Notes under the pieces: generated by a model
Database searches by the model: none
What the model saw: the letters and a program-made list of their open reading frames with translations, nothing else
What the model was told of the DNA's origin: nothing
In this document: piece after piece, positions 37,161 to 47,284 of the stretch
Layout: every line of letters begins with the position of its first letter
Numbering within the stretch: position 1 is the stretch's first letter
Made by a program: the position numbers and the translations under genes
Origin: Candidatus Kapaibacterium sp.
GTDB taxonomy: Bacteria; Bacteroidota; Ignavibacteria; Kapaibacteriales; HRBIN21
Assembly: GCA_938084565.1 (NCBI GenBank)
Contig: CALKEU010000003.1
Location: forward strand, 69,871-133,870
DNA length: 64,000 nucleotides
Direction of reading: 5' to 3'

Positions 37161-38811
37161 GCTCTTCGTGGGTCAGGATCCATGCGGCAACACTGCCTTC
37201 GTCGATTGTGGGAAGGTGGGTCCAGAGGAGGTACCATTCCCCATGGGCGGAGCTGGTGTCGGTACCATTGGCCTGGGCAGCCTCAAGCATGAGGCGGAAG
37301 CGCTGCCGCCAGCGTTCCATATTGAGCGGGCGGAGGTCTATCCAGCCAGCTTCGCACCAGCGTTCGAGCGCCTCAGGCGTGCACTGATGCGATTCCTTCG
37401 GGCTTGGGATTTTGACCTCAGCGCCGCGCAGATAGTGGTGCCCGTCAGGTAGTAGGATGACAAGCCCGATGGTGAGAATCTGTGATCGGAGGTGCTCATC
37501 GCGGCAGAGCAGGTTCCAGAGGCTTGCGGAGAGATCCTCGGGCGTGTGTTCCACGACGGTTTCCATGGAGCCGAAGGCGCGTCTGAAGAGGTGGGCCTCA
37601 TAGAGAAGCTTGGTCAAGCGCGGGGGACCGAGCATTTCGAAGGCGATCCCTTCCGTGTTGTGGGCGCGCTCGAGCTGGCGCAGAAGCTCGATAGCTACAT
37701 GGCGTAGGGCCCCGCCGCGATAGCTTGGCCCGAGAATGGCTGCATCGAGGGCGGCAATGATGTCATGCCCGGTATTGCCCCCGAGGATTTCCCGTACAAC
37801 GGCTTCAGCAATCTCCTCCGGTGTGATGAGCTCCATTTGGCCAAGAGCACTGACGGTCTCAAATTCCGCACGGGAGAACATCCCATTTTCGCCTGTGTCG
37901 ATAAAAACCGAGCGCAAAGGCTCCTCAAGGCGGCGGAGGGCTGCCGGAGGCGATGTGGGAAACACCTCCTCAAGAGGGAGCGCTTCTTCCGGAGGGAGGT
38001 CAACTCGGAGGAGGGGCCGACCGTGGAAGAGCACTTCGTCGTATGCGATGCGCTTCCAGGCAATGATAGCGGCTGGCTTGAGCTCCTTGACAATAGGCGC
38101 TCCGGGCGTGCGCCCCAGGAGGAACAGCAACAGGGAATGTGCCCCTGCGATGGCGGATTTGGCAAGGAGGACCCGTGAGGGGCGTTCTTCGCTGTGTGTG
38201 TACGGAATGTTGAGTCCCATGCCGCCAGTGCCGGTGGTCCCCACCTTCAGGTAGAACCGTGTCCCAGCAGCCAGTAAGCTGTGGTAGAGGATCTGGATAT
38301 GGCGGATAAGCTGCGGGATGTAGAGGCTGGTGAGGAGTCGTTCGACCGCCTCGGAGGCTCCGGTGCCGTGTTGTACGGCATGCCAGGCTGCATAGGCCGA
38401 AGCATAGAGGTTCTGGTAGGCAATGGCAGTGGCTGTGTTGATGCAGTCAATGACAATATCGGGACGCACCTCGGTGAGGAGTTCGTAGAGGGCCGAATGC
38501 TGGAGGCGCTGCTCATCGAGTTCGCCGAGGATGTCTTCAATTAGGGCCGCTCGAGTGGCTGGATCGTGCAGGAGTGCTTCCCGGGAGAGCTCTTTCCAGG
38601 CGCTGCGGAGGAAGATATCCCCCCAGCGAGCTTCAATAGGCACGTTCGGGAAGAGGCGCTGCAGTTCGGCTGCAGCTGCCTCGGCTTCAGGACGGCGGAG
38701 CGAGGTGAGGACAAGCCGTTTGGGGCCTTCCTGGAGCAGGCGACGGCAGACGGCCATACCGACTAAACCCCAGCCGCCAAGCACGAGGACAGTACGCTCA
38801 CGGAGTTCCAT
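37138..38811 (-). CDS. Large Rossmann-fold (NAD(P)-binding) protein of unknown function
   Basis: 557 residues starting VLVLGGWGLVGMAVCRRLL, a GxxGxxG dinucleotide-binding turn as in extended SDRs. The following TSLRRPEAEAAAAEL region and a DIVIDCINTATA segment continue a Rossmann fold. Beyond about residue 250 I recognise nothing; the C-terminal half contains EELAEAVVREI-like helices and a Trp-rich tail. It is probably an oxidoreductase or epimerase with a long accessory domain. It overlaps metE upstream by 14 nt and purN downstream by 23 nt. Confidence 0.65.
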   Translation of the reverse strand: MELRERTVLVLGGWGLVGMAVCRRLLQEGPKRLVLTSLRRPEAEAAAAELQRLFPNVPIEARWGDIFLRSAWKELSREALLHDPATRAALIEDILGELDEQRLQHSALYELLTEVRPDIVIDCINTATAIAYQNLYASAYAAWHAVQHGTGASEAVERLLTSLYIPQLIRHIQILYHSLLAAGTRFYLKVGTTGTGGMGLNIPYTHSEERPSRVLLAKSAIAGAHSLLLFLLGRTPGAPIVKELKPAAIIAWKRIAYDEVLFHGRPLLRVDLPPEEALPLEEVFPTSPPAALRRLEEPLRSVFIDTGENGMFSRAEFETVSALGQMELITPEEIAEAVVREILGGNTGHDIIAALDAAILGPSYRGGALRHVAIELLRQLERAHNTEGIAFEMLGPPRLTKLLYEAHLFRRAFGSMETVVEHTPEDLSASLWNLLCRDEHLRSQILTIGLVILLPDGHHYLRGAEVKIPSPKESHQCTPEALERWCEAGWIDLRPLNMERWRQRFRLMLEAAQANGTDTSSAHGEWYLLWTHLPTIDEGSVAAWILTHEEHGVRSKR

Positions 38812-41101
38812 CGTGTTCGTTCCGGGTTGCCGTGGTACGGATAGCTAAGTGCTGGCGCATGTGATGGGCGGCAGCAACCATGTTGCGGAGAGCAGGGATG
38901 ACCTCCTCCCATCGGCGGGTCTTTAAGCCACAGTCGGGATTGATCCAAACGGCCTCCGGCGGTACGATGTGCAGGACGCGCCAGATCGTCCCCTCGATGT
39001 CGGACTGCTGTGGGATGGCGGGGGAGTGGACATCATAGACTCCAACGCCGACCTGCAGACTGCCACTGGGTAAAGCTGCGAAGTTGTCGACAATTGCCCC
39101 GCGGCTACGAGAGCCTTCGATGGAGAGCACGTCGAAATCGAGTGCTGCGATGAAGTCGAGGATGTCGTCGAATTCCGAGTAGCACATGTGTGTGTGGATT
39201 TGGGTTTCGGGACGGGCCTTGGCATGGCAGAGCCGAAAGGCGCGCGTGGCCCAGCGGAAGTACTCCGCCCAATCTCGGCGTTTCAAGGGTGCACCTTCTC
39301 GAAAGGCGGGCTCGTCGATTTGGATGATGCGGATGCCGGCAGCTTCGAGGTCGCGTACCTCATCGGCAATGGAGAGCGCCAGTTCGTAGGCCAACTCCTC
39401 AGCCGAGATGTCCTGCCGCCAGTAGCTCCACAGGAGCATGGTTACCGGACCGGTGAGCATGCCCTTGACCGGGCGTGGAGTCAGGGATTGGGCATAGGTG
39501 ATGTAAGGCACCGTCATCGGGCGCGGGCGCCAAACATCCCCGTAGATGATGGGGGGGCGGTAGACACGGGAGCCATACGAGAGTACCCATCCGTGCTCAG
39601 TCGTGGCAATACCTTCGAGCTGTTCGGCAAAGTACTCTACCATGTCGCTGCGCTCGAATTCGCCATGGACGAGCACGTCGAGCCCGAGCTCTTCCTGGAC
39701 GGCGATGGCATGCCGGATGTGGTTACGGATGGCCGTCTCATACTGTTCGGCAGAGAGTTCACCACGACGGTACTGAGTCCGGATACGGCGAATTTCGGCC
39801 GTCTGAGGGAAGGAGCCGATGGTGGTAGTCGGTAGTATGGGTAGCTGAAGGAGCTGGCTCTGCAGGCGACGCCGTTCAGCGGCTGAGGGATGGCGATGGA
39901 AGTCTGCTTCGGTGAGTGCGGCCAGCCGTTGGCGAACATGCTCGTTACGGGCAAAGGGGAGGTGCAGGAGTTGGCTTGTCGCATGAACAGCCTGCAGGGC
40001 AGCTGAGTCGCCCAACCAGGCGGCTTTCAGCAGGCGTAGCTCGGCGATGCGCTCTCGCGCAAAGGCCAGACGTTCGAGCAGGCCCGACGGCAGACGTTGC
40101 TCAAGGGCCGTGGTCACTGGCAGATGTGCGAGCGGACAGGAGGGAGCAAGCACAATATCCCCGCAGAATCGATGGAGCTCTTCCAGGAAGTGCAGGCGCT
40201 CTCGCAGGTCAGAGCGCCAGACTTGGCGTCCATTGACGATACCGGCAATGAGCGTCTTCCCCGTTGGGAAGCCGTAGCGCTGCAGCAGATGCCAGTTCTC
40301 GCTGTTTGAGACGAAGTCGAGCCCCAGTCCGCTGACGGGAAGCTCGGCATAGCGCTGAAAATCGCAGACGCTGTCGTAGTAACACAGCACCCAGAGGGCT
40401 ACCCGATGAGCGCTGAGTTCGCTGTACCAAGCGTGGACAAGCTGCCAGTGCTCTTCGGGTACATCCAGTGCCAGGGCTGGTTCGTGCACGAGAATCTGGG
40501 TAACGCCTTCGGCGGCCAAGGAGCTGAGGAGTTTAGCAAAGACTGGCACGACGGCTGCTCCGAAATCGGCAAGCTCGGAGTCGGTTAGCGGTGCTCCTGC
40601 CGTAGGGCTGCTATCGGCCGGGCGTACTCGCTTCGAGAGGCGCAGGAAAGTGTAGGGGCCAATCAGGGTCGGCACGGTCTCTGCCCCGTGGTGGCGGTAG
40701 AAGAGCACGTCGTCGAGCGGGAAGTTCTGCTGGAGCTCGAAGCGGGGTTCCTCAAGTTCGGGCACGAGGTAGTGGTAGTTTGTGTTGAACCACTTGGTCA
40801 GCTCGAGTGCGTGCCGGCCGCGGGCCATCGCAAAGTAGGTCGTCAATCCCTCGTAAGGCTGAAAGCGGCGGGGGATGGCCCCAAGCATGACAGCCGTATC
40901 CAGCATGGGGTCGTAGAGGGAGAGCTCGTTGCAGGGCACAATATCCATGCCTTCATACTCCCGGAGCCGCTCTCGCTTGAGTGTGGCAATGCCCTGCAGG
41001 AAATCAGCTTCGGTGAGGGAGCCGGACCAAAAGCCCTCCAGGAGCCTCTTATACTGGCGCTGCTCCCCGAGCCGTGGAAAGCCAAAGGCGAGTGTACGCA
41101 T
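38798..41101 (-). CDS. metE: Cobalamin-independent methionine synthase
   Basis: 767 residues, the full double-barrel MetE. The C-terminal barrel carries the zinc ligands in QIHTHMCYSEF (His and Cys) and NPDCGLKTR (Cys), with SIEGSRSRG between; the N-terminal barrel starts FGFPRLGEQRQYK. It transfers a methyl group from methyl-THF-polyglutamate to homocysteine. Only 41 nt separate it from prmC, too few for a cobalamin or SAM riboswitch; a promoter-like TAAATTCGC overlaps the prmC stop. Confidence 0.96.
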   Translation of the reverse strand: MRTLAFGFPRLGEQRQYKRLLEGFWSGSLTEADFLQGIATLKRERLREYEGMDIVPCNELSLYDPMLDTAVMLGAIPRRFQPYEGLTTYFAMARGRHALELTKWFNTNYHYLVPELEEPRFELQQNFPLDDVLFYRHHGAETVPTLIGPYTFLRLSKRVRPADSSPTAGAPLTDSELADFGAAVVPVFAKLLSSLAAEGVTQILVHEPALALDVPEEHWQLVHAWYSELSAHRVALWVLCYYDSVCDFQRYAELPVSGLGLDFVSNSENWHLLQRYGFPTGKTLIAGIVNGRQVWRSDLRERLHFLEELHRFCGDIVLAPSCPLAHLPVTTALEQRLPSGLLERLAFARERIAELRLLKAAWLGDSAALQAVHATSQLLHLPFARNEHVRQRLAALTEADFHRHPSAAERRRLQSQLLQLPILPTTTIGSFPQTAEIRRIRTQYRRGELSAEQYETAIRNHIRHAIAVQEELGLDVLVHGEFERSDMVEYFAEQLEGIATTEHGWVLSYGSRVYRPPIIYGDVWRPRPMTVPYITYAQSLTPRPVKGMLTGPVTMLLWSYWRQDISAEELAYELALSIADEVRDLEAAGIRIIQIDEPAFREGAPLKRRDWAEYFRWATRAFRLCHAKARPETQIHTHMCYSEFDDILDFIAALDFDVLSIEGSRSRGAIVDNFAALPSGSLQVGVGVYDVHSPAIPQQSDIEGTIWRVLHIVPPEAVWINPDCGLKTRRWEEVIPALRNMVAAAHHMRQHLAIRTTATRNEHDGTP

Positions 41102-41136
41102 TGGAGGCCGCGCAGACAGGTGACTGCATGACAGGT

Positions 41137-41145
41137 GCGAATTTA
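41137..41145 (-). promoter_or_regulatory. Putative -7 promoter element TAAATTCGC upstream of metE
   Basis: On the minus strand TAAATTCGC lies about 36 nt before the metE start. Its TAA is the stop codon of prmC. It deviates from TAnnTTTG by one base. No matching -33 box was found in the prmC coding sequence. Confidence 0.35.
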
Positions 41146-42090
41146 GCGAACGGCCGTAGGGTCCGGGGTGGAGAGTGTGCCGACGGTGCCTATGAGCACC
41201 CGCTCCGTGCCGGCATAATCCCGGCGTAGGCGGAGCTGGGCTGTCGTGGGACGGAAGAGCTCTACGACGGCTTCGGCAGAGCCGTCCCCGAGCTCGAGGA
41301 CGAAAGCCCCACCGGGTGTGAGTAAGCGGGGGAAGAGCTCGGCAAAGCGGCGGTAGAAGGTGAGCCCGTCGGCCTCGTCCGTTAGGGCTTGTCGGGGTTC
41401 ATAGAACCGGATCTCGGGCTGGAGCTCTGAGAGGCGGGCTGCAGGGATATAGGGTGGATTGGCCACAACCAGATGGAAAGGCGCCCCCGGGGGGATGGTG
41501 TGGAGGATATCCAGCTGGCGGAAGCGCACGTGGAGCAATCCGAGGCGGCGGGCATTTTCCCGTGCCAGTCGGAGTGCTGCTCTCGAGATATCGATACCGT
41601 AGACGCAAGCTTCCGGGAAATGGTACGCTAAGGCCAGGGCAATGCAGCCGGAGCCGGTACCGATATCCAGAATACGCACCGGCCGTGGCCAAGGCACAGT
41701 CCGCAGCAGTGTTAGCGCTTCCTCGACGAGGAGCTCTGTCTCCGGCCGCGGGATGAAGACCCCGCGGCGGATACGGAGGCTGAGGTCGTAGAAATCGATT
41801 GTCCCCAGGAGGTACTGCAGGGGTTCTCGTTGGAGGCGGCGTCGGAGCAAGCGGCTGAGGCGGCGGTACGCCGCCGGCGGGACCGGGGTATCACCACGGA
41901 CGAAGAGCTCTAGGCGAGACAGCCCCAGTACATGGCCGAGGAGGAGCTCGGCCGTGCGCCGAGGGCTGTCAAGGCCAGCCTCTTCCAGCAGCTGTGCAGT
42001 AGCGGCAAGCAGATCTTGGAGCCGAGCGCACCTGAGCCGGAGCTTACTCAGCGTGATACTCCTGGAGCGGCTTGACGTGGAGTTCGGCAT
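41143..42090 (-). CDS. prmC: Release-factor glutamine methyltransferase PrmC
   Basis: Methylates the GGQ glutamine of RF1 and RF2. An N-terminal helical domain with [14 protein letters not shown] is followed by the SAM-binding [16 protein letters not shown] and the catalytic NPPY (VVANPPYIP). About 315 residues from the ATG at 42090. The start is uncertain: an ATG-like start at 42135 or a later non-ATG start are open, and any of them overlaps the carB 3' end (46 nt for the start chosen). Confidence 0.9.
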   Translation of the reverse strand: MPNSTSSRSRSITLSKLRLRCARLQDLLAATAQLLEEAGLDSPRRTAELLLGHVLGLSRLELFVRGDTPVPPAAYRRLSRLLRRRLQREPLQYLLGTIDFYDLSLRIRRGVFIPRPETELLVEEALTLLRTVPWPRPVRILDIGTGSGCIALALAYHFPEACVYGIDISRAALRLARENARRLGLLHVRFRQLDILHTIPPGAPFHLVVANPPYIPAARLSELQPEIRFYEPRQALTDEADGLTFYRRFAELFPRLLTPGGAFVLELGDGSAEAVVELFRPTTAQLRLRRDYAGTERVLIGTVGTLSTPDPTAVR

Positions 42091-45000
42091 GGCGCAGTTC
42101 AGCCAATCCACGAAGCGAGGCTGCGGCTGCGGCAAGGGTTGTGAAGAAGGGAATGCGGTAGCGCATGGCTATCCGCCCCATGATGTGCTCATCGTAGCGG
42201 GCGTTCTCACCCAGAGGGGTGTTGATGAGGATGTCCACTTTGCCGTCGGTGATGTAGTCGATAATGCTGGGCCGTCCTTCGTAGTGTTTCCGCACGGGTG
42301 TCACTGGGAGCCCATGGCGCTGGAGGAAAGCAGCCGTTCCGCCGGTGGCCCACAGTTCGAAGCCTAGCTCCAAATATCCTCGGGCAATCTCGACCGCCTG
42401 GGGGGTCTTGTCGTAGTCAGCAAGCGAAATGAACACTCGCCCGCCCTCGGTCGGAATACGATTCCCGGCAGCTAGGTGAGCCTTAATCAGCGCGCGTCCG
42501 AAGGAACTATCGATCCCCATCACTTCACCGGTTGAGCGCATCTCTGGTCCTGGAAAGACGTGCACCTGTGGGAACTTGGTGAAGGGGAAGACGGACTCTT
42601 TGACGGCCACGTGTCCGAGATGGAGGCGAAATTCGGAGACGGGGATTTGGCTCAGTCGTTCGCCCAGCATCGCACGGATGGAGAGCTCAATGATCGGGAT
42701 ACCAGTAGCCTTGGTGACGAAGGGCATCGTGCGCGACGCCCGCGGGTTAGCCTCCAGAACATAGATGGTGCCCTGGTGGATGGCGTACTGAATGTTGAGG
42801 GGACCGATGACGTGAAGTGCACGGGCAATGCGGCGCGTGTAGTCGCAGAGCTTCTCGAAGTGCTCCAGTGTCAAATTGAAGGGCGGCAGCACGCAGGTGG
42901 AATCTCCAGAATGGATGCCCGCTTCCTCGATGTGTTGGAGCACCCCGGCAATGAGCACTGTTTCCCCGTCACTGACAGCGTCGACATCGAATTCATCGGC
43001 GTGTTCCAGGAAGCGATCGATGAGCACGGGGCGTTCCGGGAAGACGGAGAAAGCCTGGCGCACGTAGCGGCGCAGCATTTCTTCGCGGTAGCAAATCTGC
43101 ATGGCTCGCCCCCCGAGCACGTAAGAGGGGCGAACGAGAACCGGGTAGCCGATACGGCGGGCGATGGCACAAGCTTCCTCTTCCGAGCGAGCTGCCCCCC
43201 ATGGCGGGCAGGGGATGTGAAGCTCTTGGAGGAGGCGGGCGAAGCGCTCGCGGTCTTCAGCCAAGTCGATCCCCTCGGGTGTGGTGCCCAGAAGAGGGAA
43301 TCCGGCAGCTTGGATTCGATGAGCCAGCCGCAGAGGGGTCTGCCCACCGAGGGTGACGATGACACCGTCGGGGCGTTCGTGCTCAAGGACGTTGAGCACG
43401 TCTTCGGCAGTCAGGGGTTCAAAGTAGAGCTTGTCCACCGTGTCGTAGTCCGTGGAAACCGTCTCCGGGTTGCAGTTGACCATGATAGCCTCATAGCCCA
43501 GGCGGCGGAGCGTGAAGATGCCGTGGACGCAGCAGTAATCGAATTCGATGCCCTGCCCAATGCGGTTGGGTCCGCTGCCGAGGATGACCACTTTGCGGCG
43601 CCGGGAAGCCCGGGCCTCATTCTCGCCCGGGGCGTATGTGGAGTAGTGGTAAGGAGTTTCGGAAGCGAACTCAGCCGCGCAGGTATCGACCGTCTTGTAG
43701 ACAGGGCGGATATTGTACCGTCGGCGGAAAGCGGCCACCTCCTCCTCTGAGCAACTGGCCAGGGTAGCCAGCTGTCGGTCAGAGAAGCCGAGGGCTTTGA
43801 GAGAGCGGAGGTGGTCCGGCCCCAGCTGCTCCAAGAGTGCTGTACCGGAGCACTGCGTCTGGTGGCGTTGCGCCAGGACATGGTGGGCAGCCTGCACGAT
43901 TTCCCGACACTGTTCGATAAACCACGGGTCGTAGCCGGTCAAACGGTGGATCTCCTCCGTGCTCATGCCCAGGCGGAGGGCGTCGCAGAGGTCGAAGAGG
44001 GAACGGGAGTGGCGGCGGCGGAGGCGAGCTCGCAAGGGTTCCCGCTCTTCCTCGCTTAAGGCTTGCAGGTATTCGGGGCGGTCGAAGCCGAACCCGAAAC
44101 GCCCCTGCTCCAGGCTCCGGATAGCCTTCTGCAGAGCCTCCTTGAAGGTGCGCCCGATGGCCATCGCTTCGCCGACGGATTTCATCTGTGTGCCGAGTTC
44201 GTCAGGGACTTCGGGGAACTTTTCGAAGTCCCAGCGGGGGATCTTGACCACCACGTAGTCGATGGCGGGCTCGAAACAGGCAGGGGTTTTCCCGGTGATG
44301 TCGTTGAGGAGCTCGTCGAGCGTGTAGCCGATAGCCAGTTTGGCGGCAAGTTTGGCAATCGGAAACCCGGTCGCTTTTGAGGCCAGGGCTGAGCTGCGGG
44401 AGACACGCGGGTTCATCTCGATGACCACCATCCGCCCCGTCTGCGGCTCGACGGCAAATTGGATGTTGGAGCCGCCGGTTTCAACACCAATCTCCCGCAT
44501 GATGCGGATGGCCGCATCACGCATGCGCTGGTATTCAACATCGGTGAGTGTCTGGGCTGGCGCAACGGTGATGGAATCCCCGGTGTGGATGCCCATGGGG
44601 TCGAAGTTCTCAATGGAGCAGACGATGACCACGTTGTCCCTGTGGTCACGCATGACCTCCAGCTCGTATTCCTTCCAGCCCAGGAGGGATTCCTCAAGCA
44701 ACACCCGCCGGATGGGGCTGGCAACGAGGGCGGCCGAGAGCAGCTCGCGGAACTCTTCGACGTTGTAGGCGATGCCACCGCCGGTGCCGCCGAGTGTGAA
44801 GGAAGGGCGGAGGATGACCGGAAAGCCGAGCTGTTCCAAGGCACGGAAGCCTTCTTCGAGGGAGTGGACAAAGAAGCCGCGGGGAGTTTCCAACCCGCAG
44901 CGCTGCATGGCTTCGTGGAAGAGTTTGCGGTCTTCGGCTTTGCGGATGGCTTCGGTCGAACAGCCGATGAGCCGGACACCGTACCGCTCGAGCACCCCGC

Positions 45001-45313
45001 GCTCGGCAAGCTCGACGGCTACGTTGAGCCCGGTCTGCCCACCCATGGTGGGCAGTATAGCATCGGGGCGTTCTCGGGCGAGAATTTTTTCGACGAAATC
45101 GGCCGTGATGGGTTCAATGTAGGTGGCATCGGCCAATTGGGGGTCGGTCATGATAGTGGCGGGATTCGAGTTGACCAGGATGACGCGCAGCCCTTCCTCG
45201 CGGAGGGCTTTACAGGCCTGCGTTCCACTATAGTCGAACTCGCACGCCTGGCCGATCACAATGGGGCCAGAGCCGAGAATGAGGATGCTCTGCAGATCGG
45301 GTCTGCGGGGCAT
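42044..45313 (-). CDS. carB: Carbamoyl-phosphate synthase large subunit
   Basis: 1089 residues with the two homologous ATP-grasp halves ([20 protein letters not shown], and later [19 protein letters not shown]), the oligomerisation region between them, and a C-terminal MGS-like allosteric domain ([18 protein letters not shown], then [11 protein letters not shown]). It makes carbamoyl phosphate for pyrimidines and arginine. The small subunit carA is not in the window. It follows the epimerase by two nucleotides. Confidence 0.97.
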   Translation of the reverse strand: MPRRPDLQSILILGSGPIVIGQACEFDYSGTQACKALREEGLRVILVNSNPATIMTDPQLADATYIEPITADFVEKILARERPDAILPTMGGQTGLNVAVELAERGVLERYGVRLIGCSTEAIRKAEDRKLFHEAMQRCGLETPRGFFVHSLEEGFRALEQLGFPVILRPSFTLGGTGGGIAYNVEEFRELLSAALVASPIRRVLLEESLLGWKEYELEVMRDHRDNVVIVCSIENFDPMGIHTGDSITVAPAQTLTDVEYQRMRDAAIRIMREIGVETGGSNIQFAVEPQTGRMVVIEMNPRVSRSSALASKATGFPIAKLAAKLAIGYTLDELLNDITGKTPACFEPAIDYVVVKIPRWDFEKFPEVPDELGTQMKSVGEAMAIGRTFKEALQKAIRSLEQGRFGFGFDRPEYLQALSEEEREPLRARLRRRHSRSLFDLCDALRLGMSTEEIHRLTGYDPWFIEQCREIVQAAHHVLAQRHQTQCSGTALLEQLGPDHLRSLKALGFSDRQLATLASCSEEEVAAFRRRYNIRPVYKTVDTCAAEFASETPYHYSTYAPGENEARASRRRKVVILGSGPNRIGQGIEFDYCCVHGIFTLRRLGYEAIMVNCNPETVSTDYDTVDKLYFEPLTAEDVLNVLEHERPDGVIVTLGGQTPLRLAHRIQAAGFPLLGTTPEGIDLAEDRERFARLLQELHIPCPPWGAARSEEEACAIARRIGYPVLVRPSYVLGGRAMQICYREEMLRRYVRQAFSVFPERPVLIDRFLEHADEFDVDAVSDGETVLIAGVLQHIEEAGIHSGDSTCVLPPFNLTLEHFEKLCDYTRRIARALHVIGPLNIQYAIHQGTIYVLEANPRASRTMPFVTKATGIPIIELSIRAMLGERLSQIPVSEFRLHLGHVAVKESVFPFTKFPQVHVFPGPEMRSTGEVMGIDSSFGRALIKAHLAAGNRIPTEGGRVFISLADYDKTPQAVEIARGYLELGFELWATGGTAAFLQRHGLPVTPVRKHYEGRPSIIDYITDGKVDILINTPLGENARYDEHIMGRIAMRYRIPFFTTLAAAAASLRGLAELRHAELHVKPLQEYHAE

Positions 45314-45315
45314 GT

Positions 45316-46305
45316 TTACGATGCAGCGCTTGGTGAGACGATTCGTCCGGTGCGATGTAGCTGGGACTCAATCCATCGGTAGGTGTATTCCAAGCCCTCT
45401 TCGAGCTCGACGCGGGGTTCCCATCCCAGAACCTGTCGGAGGCGAGTGTTGTCGCTGTTGCGACCTCGCACTCCCTGCGGTTTGCCAGGGTTGTAGCGTT
45501 TACGGATGTGTTTGCCGGCAATGCGGGCCACCAGATCCACCAGCTCGTTGATGGTCACGAGGCGGTCGCTGCCGAGATTGAGTGGGTGGCGGTAGTCGGA
45601 GAGCATCAGTCGGTAAATGCCTTCGAGGCAATCGGTGATGTAGAGGAAGGAGCGCGTCTGGTTGCCATCGCCCCAGATTTCGATTTCATCGCCGTCACGG
45701 GCCAGGGCGATCTTCCGGCAGATAGCCGCAGGGGCTTTCTCTCGCCCGCCATCGTACTCGCCCAAGGGGCCATAGACGTTGTGAAAGCGGGCAATGCGCA
45801 CTTCCAGGCCGTAGTCTTCGGCGTAGTACTGGCAGAGCTTCTCCGTAAAGAGCTTCTCCCAGCCGTAGCCTTCCTCGGGATCGGCAGGGTAGGCGTCCTC
45901 TTCGCGCAGCGGCGTCACCTCAGGGGTCTTTTGCCGGTATTGCGGATAGACACAGGCCGAGGAGGAGAAGAAGAAGCGCTGGACCCCATTGAGGCGGCTA
46001 GCCTCGAGCATGTGCGCGTTGATGAGGATGTTGTTGCGGGCAATGTCGGCGTGGTTGGTGCTGATGTAGCCGATGCCGCCCATATCAGCAGCCAGGTTGT
46101 AGACGTGCTCGATGCCTGCTGTGGCGCGGAGGCAGTTGTCCCACAGGCGCAGATCGAGCAGCAGGAACTCATGGGCCGCCGTTGGCTCATAGGCTGGCGG
46201 TTTCAGATCGACGCCTCGCACCCAATAGCCCTGCTCTACGAGGAACCGGACGAGGTGATGGCCAATGAAGCCGCCGGCACCAGTGACGAGAACCCGTGTT
46301 GGCAT
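45316..46305 (-). CDS. GDP-mannose 3,5-epimerase-like extended SDR
   Basis: 329 residues with [15 protein letters not shown], then [35 protein letters not shown] (Tyr-x-x-x-Lys), [34 protein letters not shown] and GVRGRNSDN. This combination closely matches GDP-D-mannose 3,5-epimerase, known best from plants, where it makes GDP-L-galactose. A related NAD-dependent sugar epimerase is the alternative. It is the first gene of the leftward carB-prmC-metE-purN run, which suggests a surface-sugar function placed in a biosynthetic operon. Confidence 0.82.
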   Translation of the reverse strand: MPTRVLVTGAGGFIGHHLVRFLVEQGYWVRGVDLKPPAYEPTAAHEFLLLDLRLWDNCLRATAGIEHVYNLAADMGGIGYISTNHADIARNNILINAHMLEASRLNGVQRFFFSSSACVYPQYRQKTPEVTPLREEDAYPADPEEGYGWEKLFTEKLCQYYAEDYGLEVRIARFHNVYGPLGEYDGGREKAPAAICRKIALARDGDEIEIWGDGNQTRSFLYITDCLEGIYRLMLSDYRHPLNLGSDRLVTINELVDLVARIAGKHIRKRYNPGKPQGVRGRNSDNTRLRQVLGWEPRVELEEGLEYTYRWIESQLHRTGRIVSPSAAS

Positions 46306-46360
46306 TGTCTGGCGCGAAGAATGTGCGACTGCAGGCGCAATGACGTACGAAGCTGGGCCG

Positions 46361-46391
46361 TTGATGGGTGATGCGGCCGGTGGTAAGTTTG
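46361..46391 (+). promoter_or_regulatory. Putative Bacteroidota-type promoter TTGA-N19-TAAGTTTG
   Basis: TTGA at 46361-46364 and TAAGTTTG at 46384-46391 are separated by exactly 19 nt, the arrangement known for the major Bacteroidota sigma factor (TTTG/TTG - N19-20 - TAnnTTTG). It lies about 25 nt before ATG 46416, in the divergent gap between the epimerase gene and the secretion cluster. Of all the promoter-like sites here, this has the best two-part match. Confidence 0.5.
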
Positions 46392-46415
46392 TAGAGCTGC
46401 TGCGGTGGACTACCC

Positions 46416-46952
46416 ATGGAACAGGGACGGCTTGGCTTTGGGAGTCGGTGGCAGCGGGTGTGGTGGATGTGTATTCTCATGGGCGCTTGCCTCGGATTTG
46501 GGGGAGGAGCCCTGCGGGCAGTGACCGTGTTTGCTGTCTTCCGCCCACTGACGGTCGAGCTGGACACAGCGCTGCCACCGGAGGCGCGGCTGCAGACGTA
46601 TCGGATTGCAGCGCTGCAGACTCCCTATGTGTGGGGAGGAACGGGCCTCTTTCTGGTTGGGATGGCTGCGCTGGTGTGGAGCCATCGGCGGCGGCTGCGC
46701 GCGCATGGATGGCTGTTTATGGCCTCGGTCTTGACACTCCTTGCCGCCGTAGGCGAGCTATGGCTTGCCCTGGCCTACGATGTCTCGCTGCTGCGTCTGG
46801 TGGCACTGGAGGTGCCCCCCGTTGCCCAGCTGGATTCTCTCGTTGTGCAGCGGGTGCGCACGGCTGGAGCTGTGGCGACGCTGACAGCGTTGGCCGAATG
46901 GACAGTTGTACTCCTCTGCATCTGGCAACCACTTGAGCGAAGGCAGCAATGA
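46416..46952 (+). CDS. Hypothetical membrane protein (four predicted spans)
   Basis: 178 residues with four hydrophobic stretches: CILMGACLGFGGGA, then GTGLFLVGMAALVW, LFMASVLTLLAAVGELWLAL and a last one ending LLCIW. Basic residues flank the spans. No family is recognised. It heads the plus-strand cluster containing SurA and the subtilase and ends in an ATGA overlap with the next gene, so it may belong to envelope biogenesis, though nothing in it shows a function. Confidence 0.6.
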   Translation: MEQGRLGFGSRWQRVWWMCILMGACLGFGGGALRAVTVFAVFRPLTVELDTALPPEARLQTYRIAALQTPYVWGGTGLFLVGMAALVWSHRRRLRAHGWLFMASVLTLLAAVGELWLALAYDVSLLRLVALEVPPVAQLDSLVVQRVRTAGAVATLTALAEWTVVLLCIWQPLERRQQ

Positions 46953-47284
46953 GAGTAGACCGGCTCCTTGAGGAACTCCTGCAGGTGGCGCGGCGCTGTG
47001 GTGTTCGGGTACGGCGCGAGCGCGGCCGCTTCCGCGGCGGCTACTGCGTCATCGGGCAAGAGCGACTCATTGTACTCAATCGAGCGCTCCCGCCAGAGCA
47101 GATGGTACTGGTGTTGGCAGAGGCTCTCAACTATTTCCCGCTCGAGGGGATACCGATGAAGCCAGCTGTGCGGGCGATATTAGAGGAGGCTCGAACGCCC
47201 AGAGTACATGGCACGGTAGTGCTGGACGTCTCCACACCTGAGTCCTTGGTGCAGCAGGATCAACCATGTGGCGATGGTACATAG
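46949..47284 (+). CDS. Small conserved-looking hypothetical protein
   Basis: 111 residues, soluble, with a central GGYCVIGQERLIVLNRALPPEQM and a helical LVLAEALNYF. I have an impression of similar short proteins in other phyla (GGxCxxxGxxxLxVNxxLPPxE), but no named family. Translational coupling by ATGA upstream and a 19-nt overlap with surA downstream place it in the envelope cluster. Confidence 0.6.
   Translation: MRVDRLLEELLQVARRCGVRVRRERGRFRGGYCVIGQERLIVLNRALPPEQMVLVLAEALNYFPLEGIPMKPAVRAILEEARTPRVHGTVVLDVSTPESLVQQDQPCGDGT

Noticed and set aside
41102..41142. A cobalamin or SAM riboswitch in front of metE.
   Set aside because: Only 41 nt separate prmC and metE, and no B12-box or SAM-box sequence is visible.
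42560..45382. Long open frames on the plus strand opposite carB (396 and 307 residues) and opposite EF-G (34464-35594).
   Set aside because: They lie antisense to genes with full family motifs, have no domain signatures, and arise from GC-rich codon bias. I do not call them genes.
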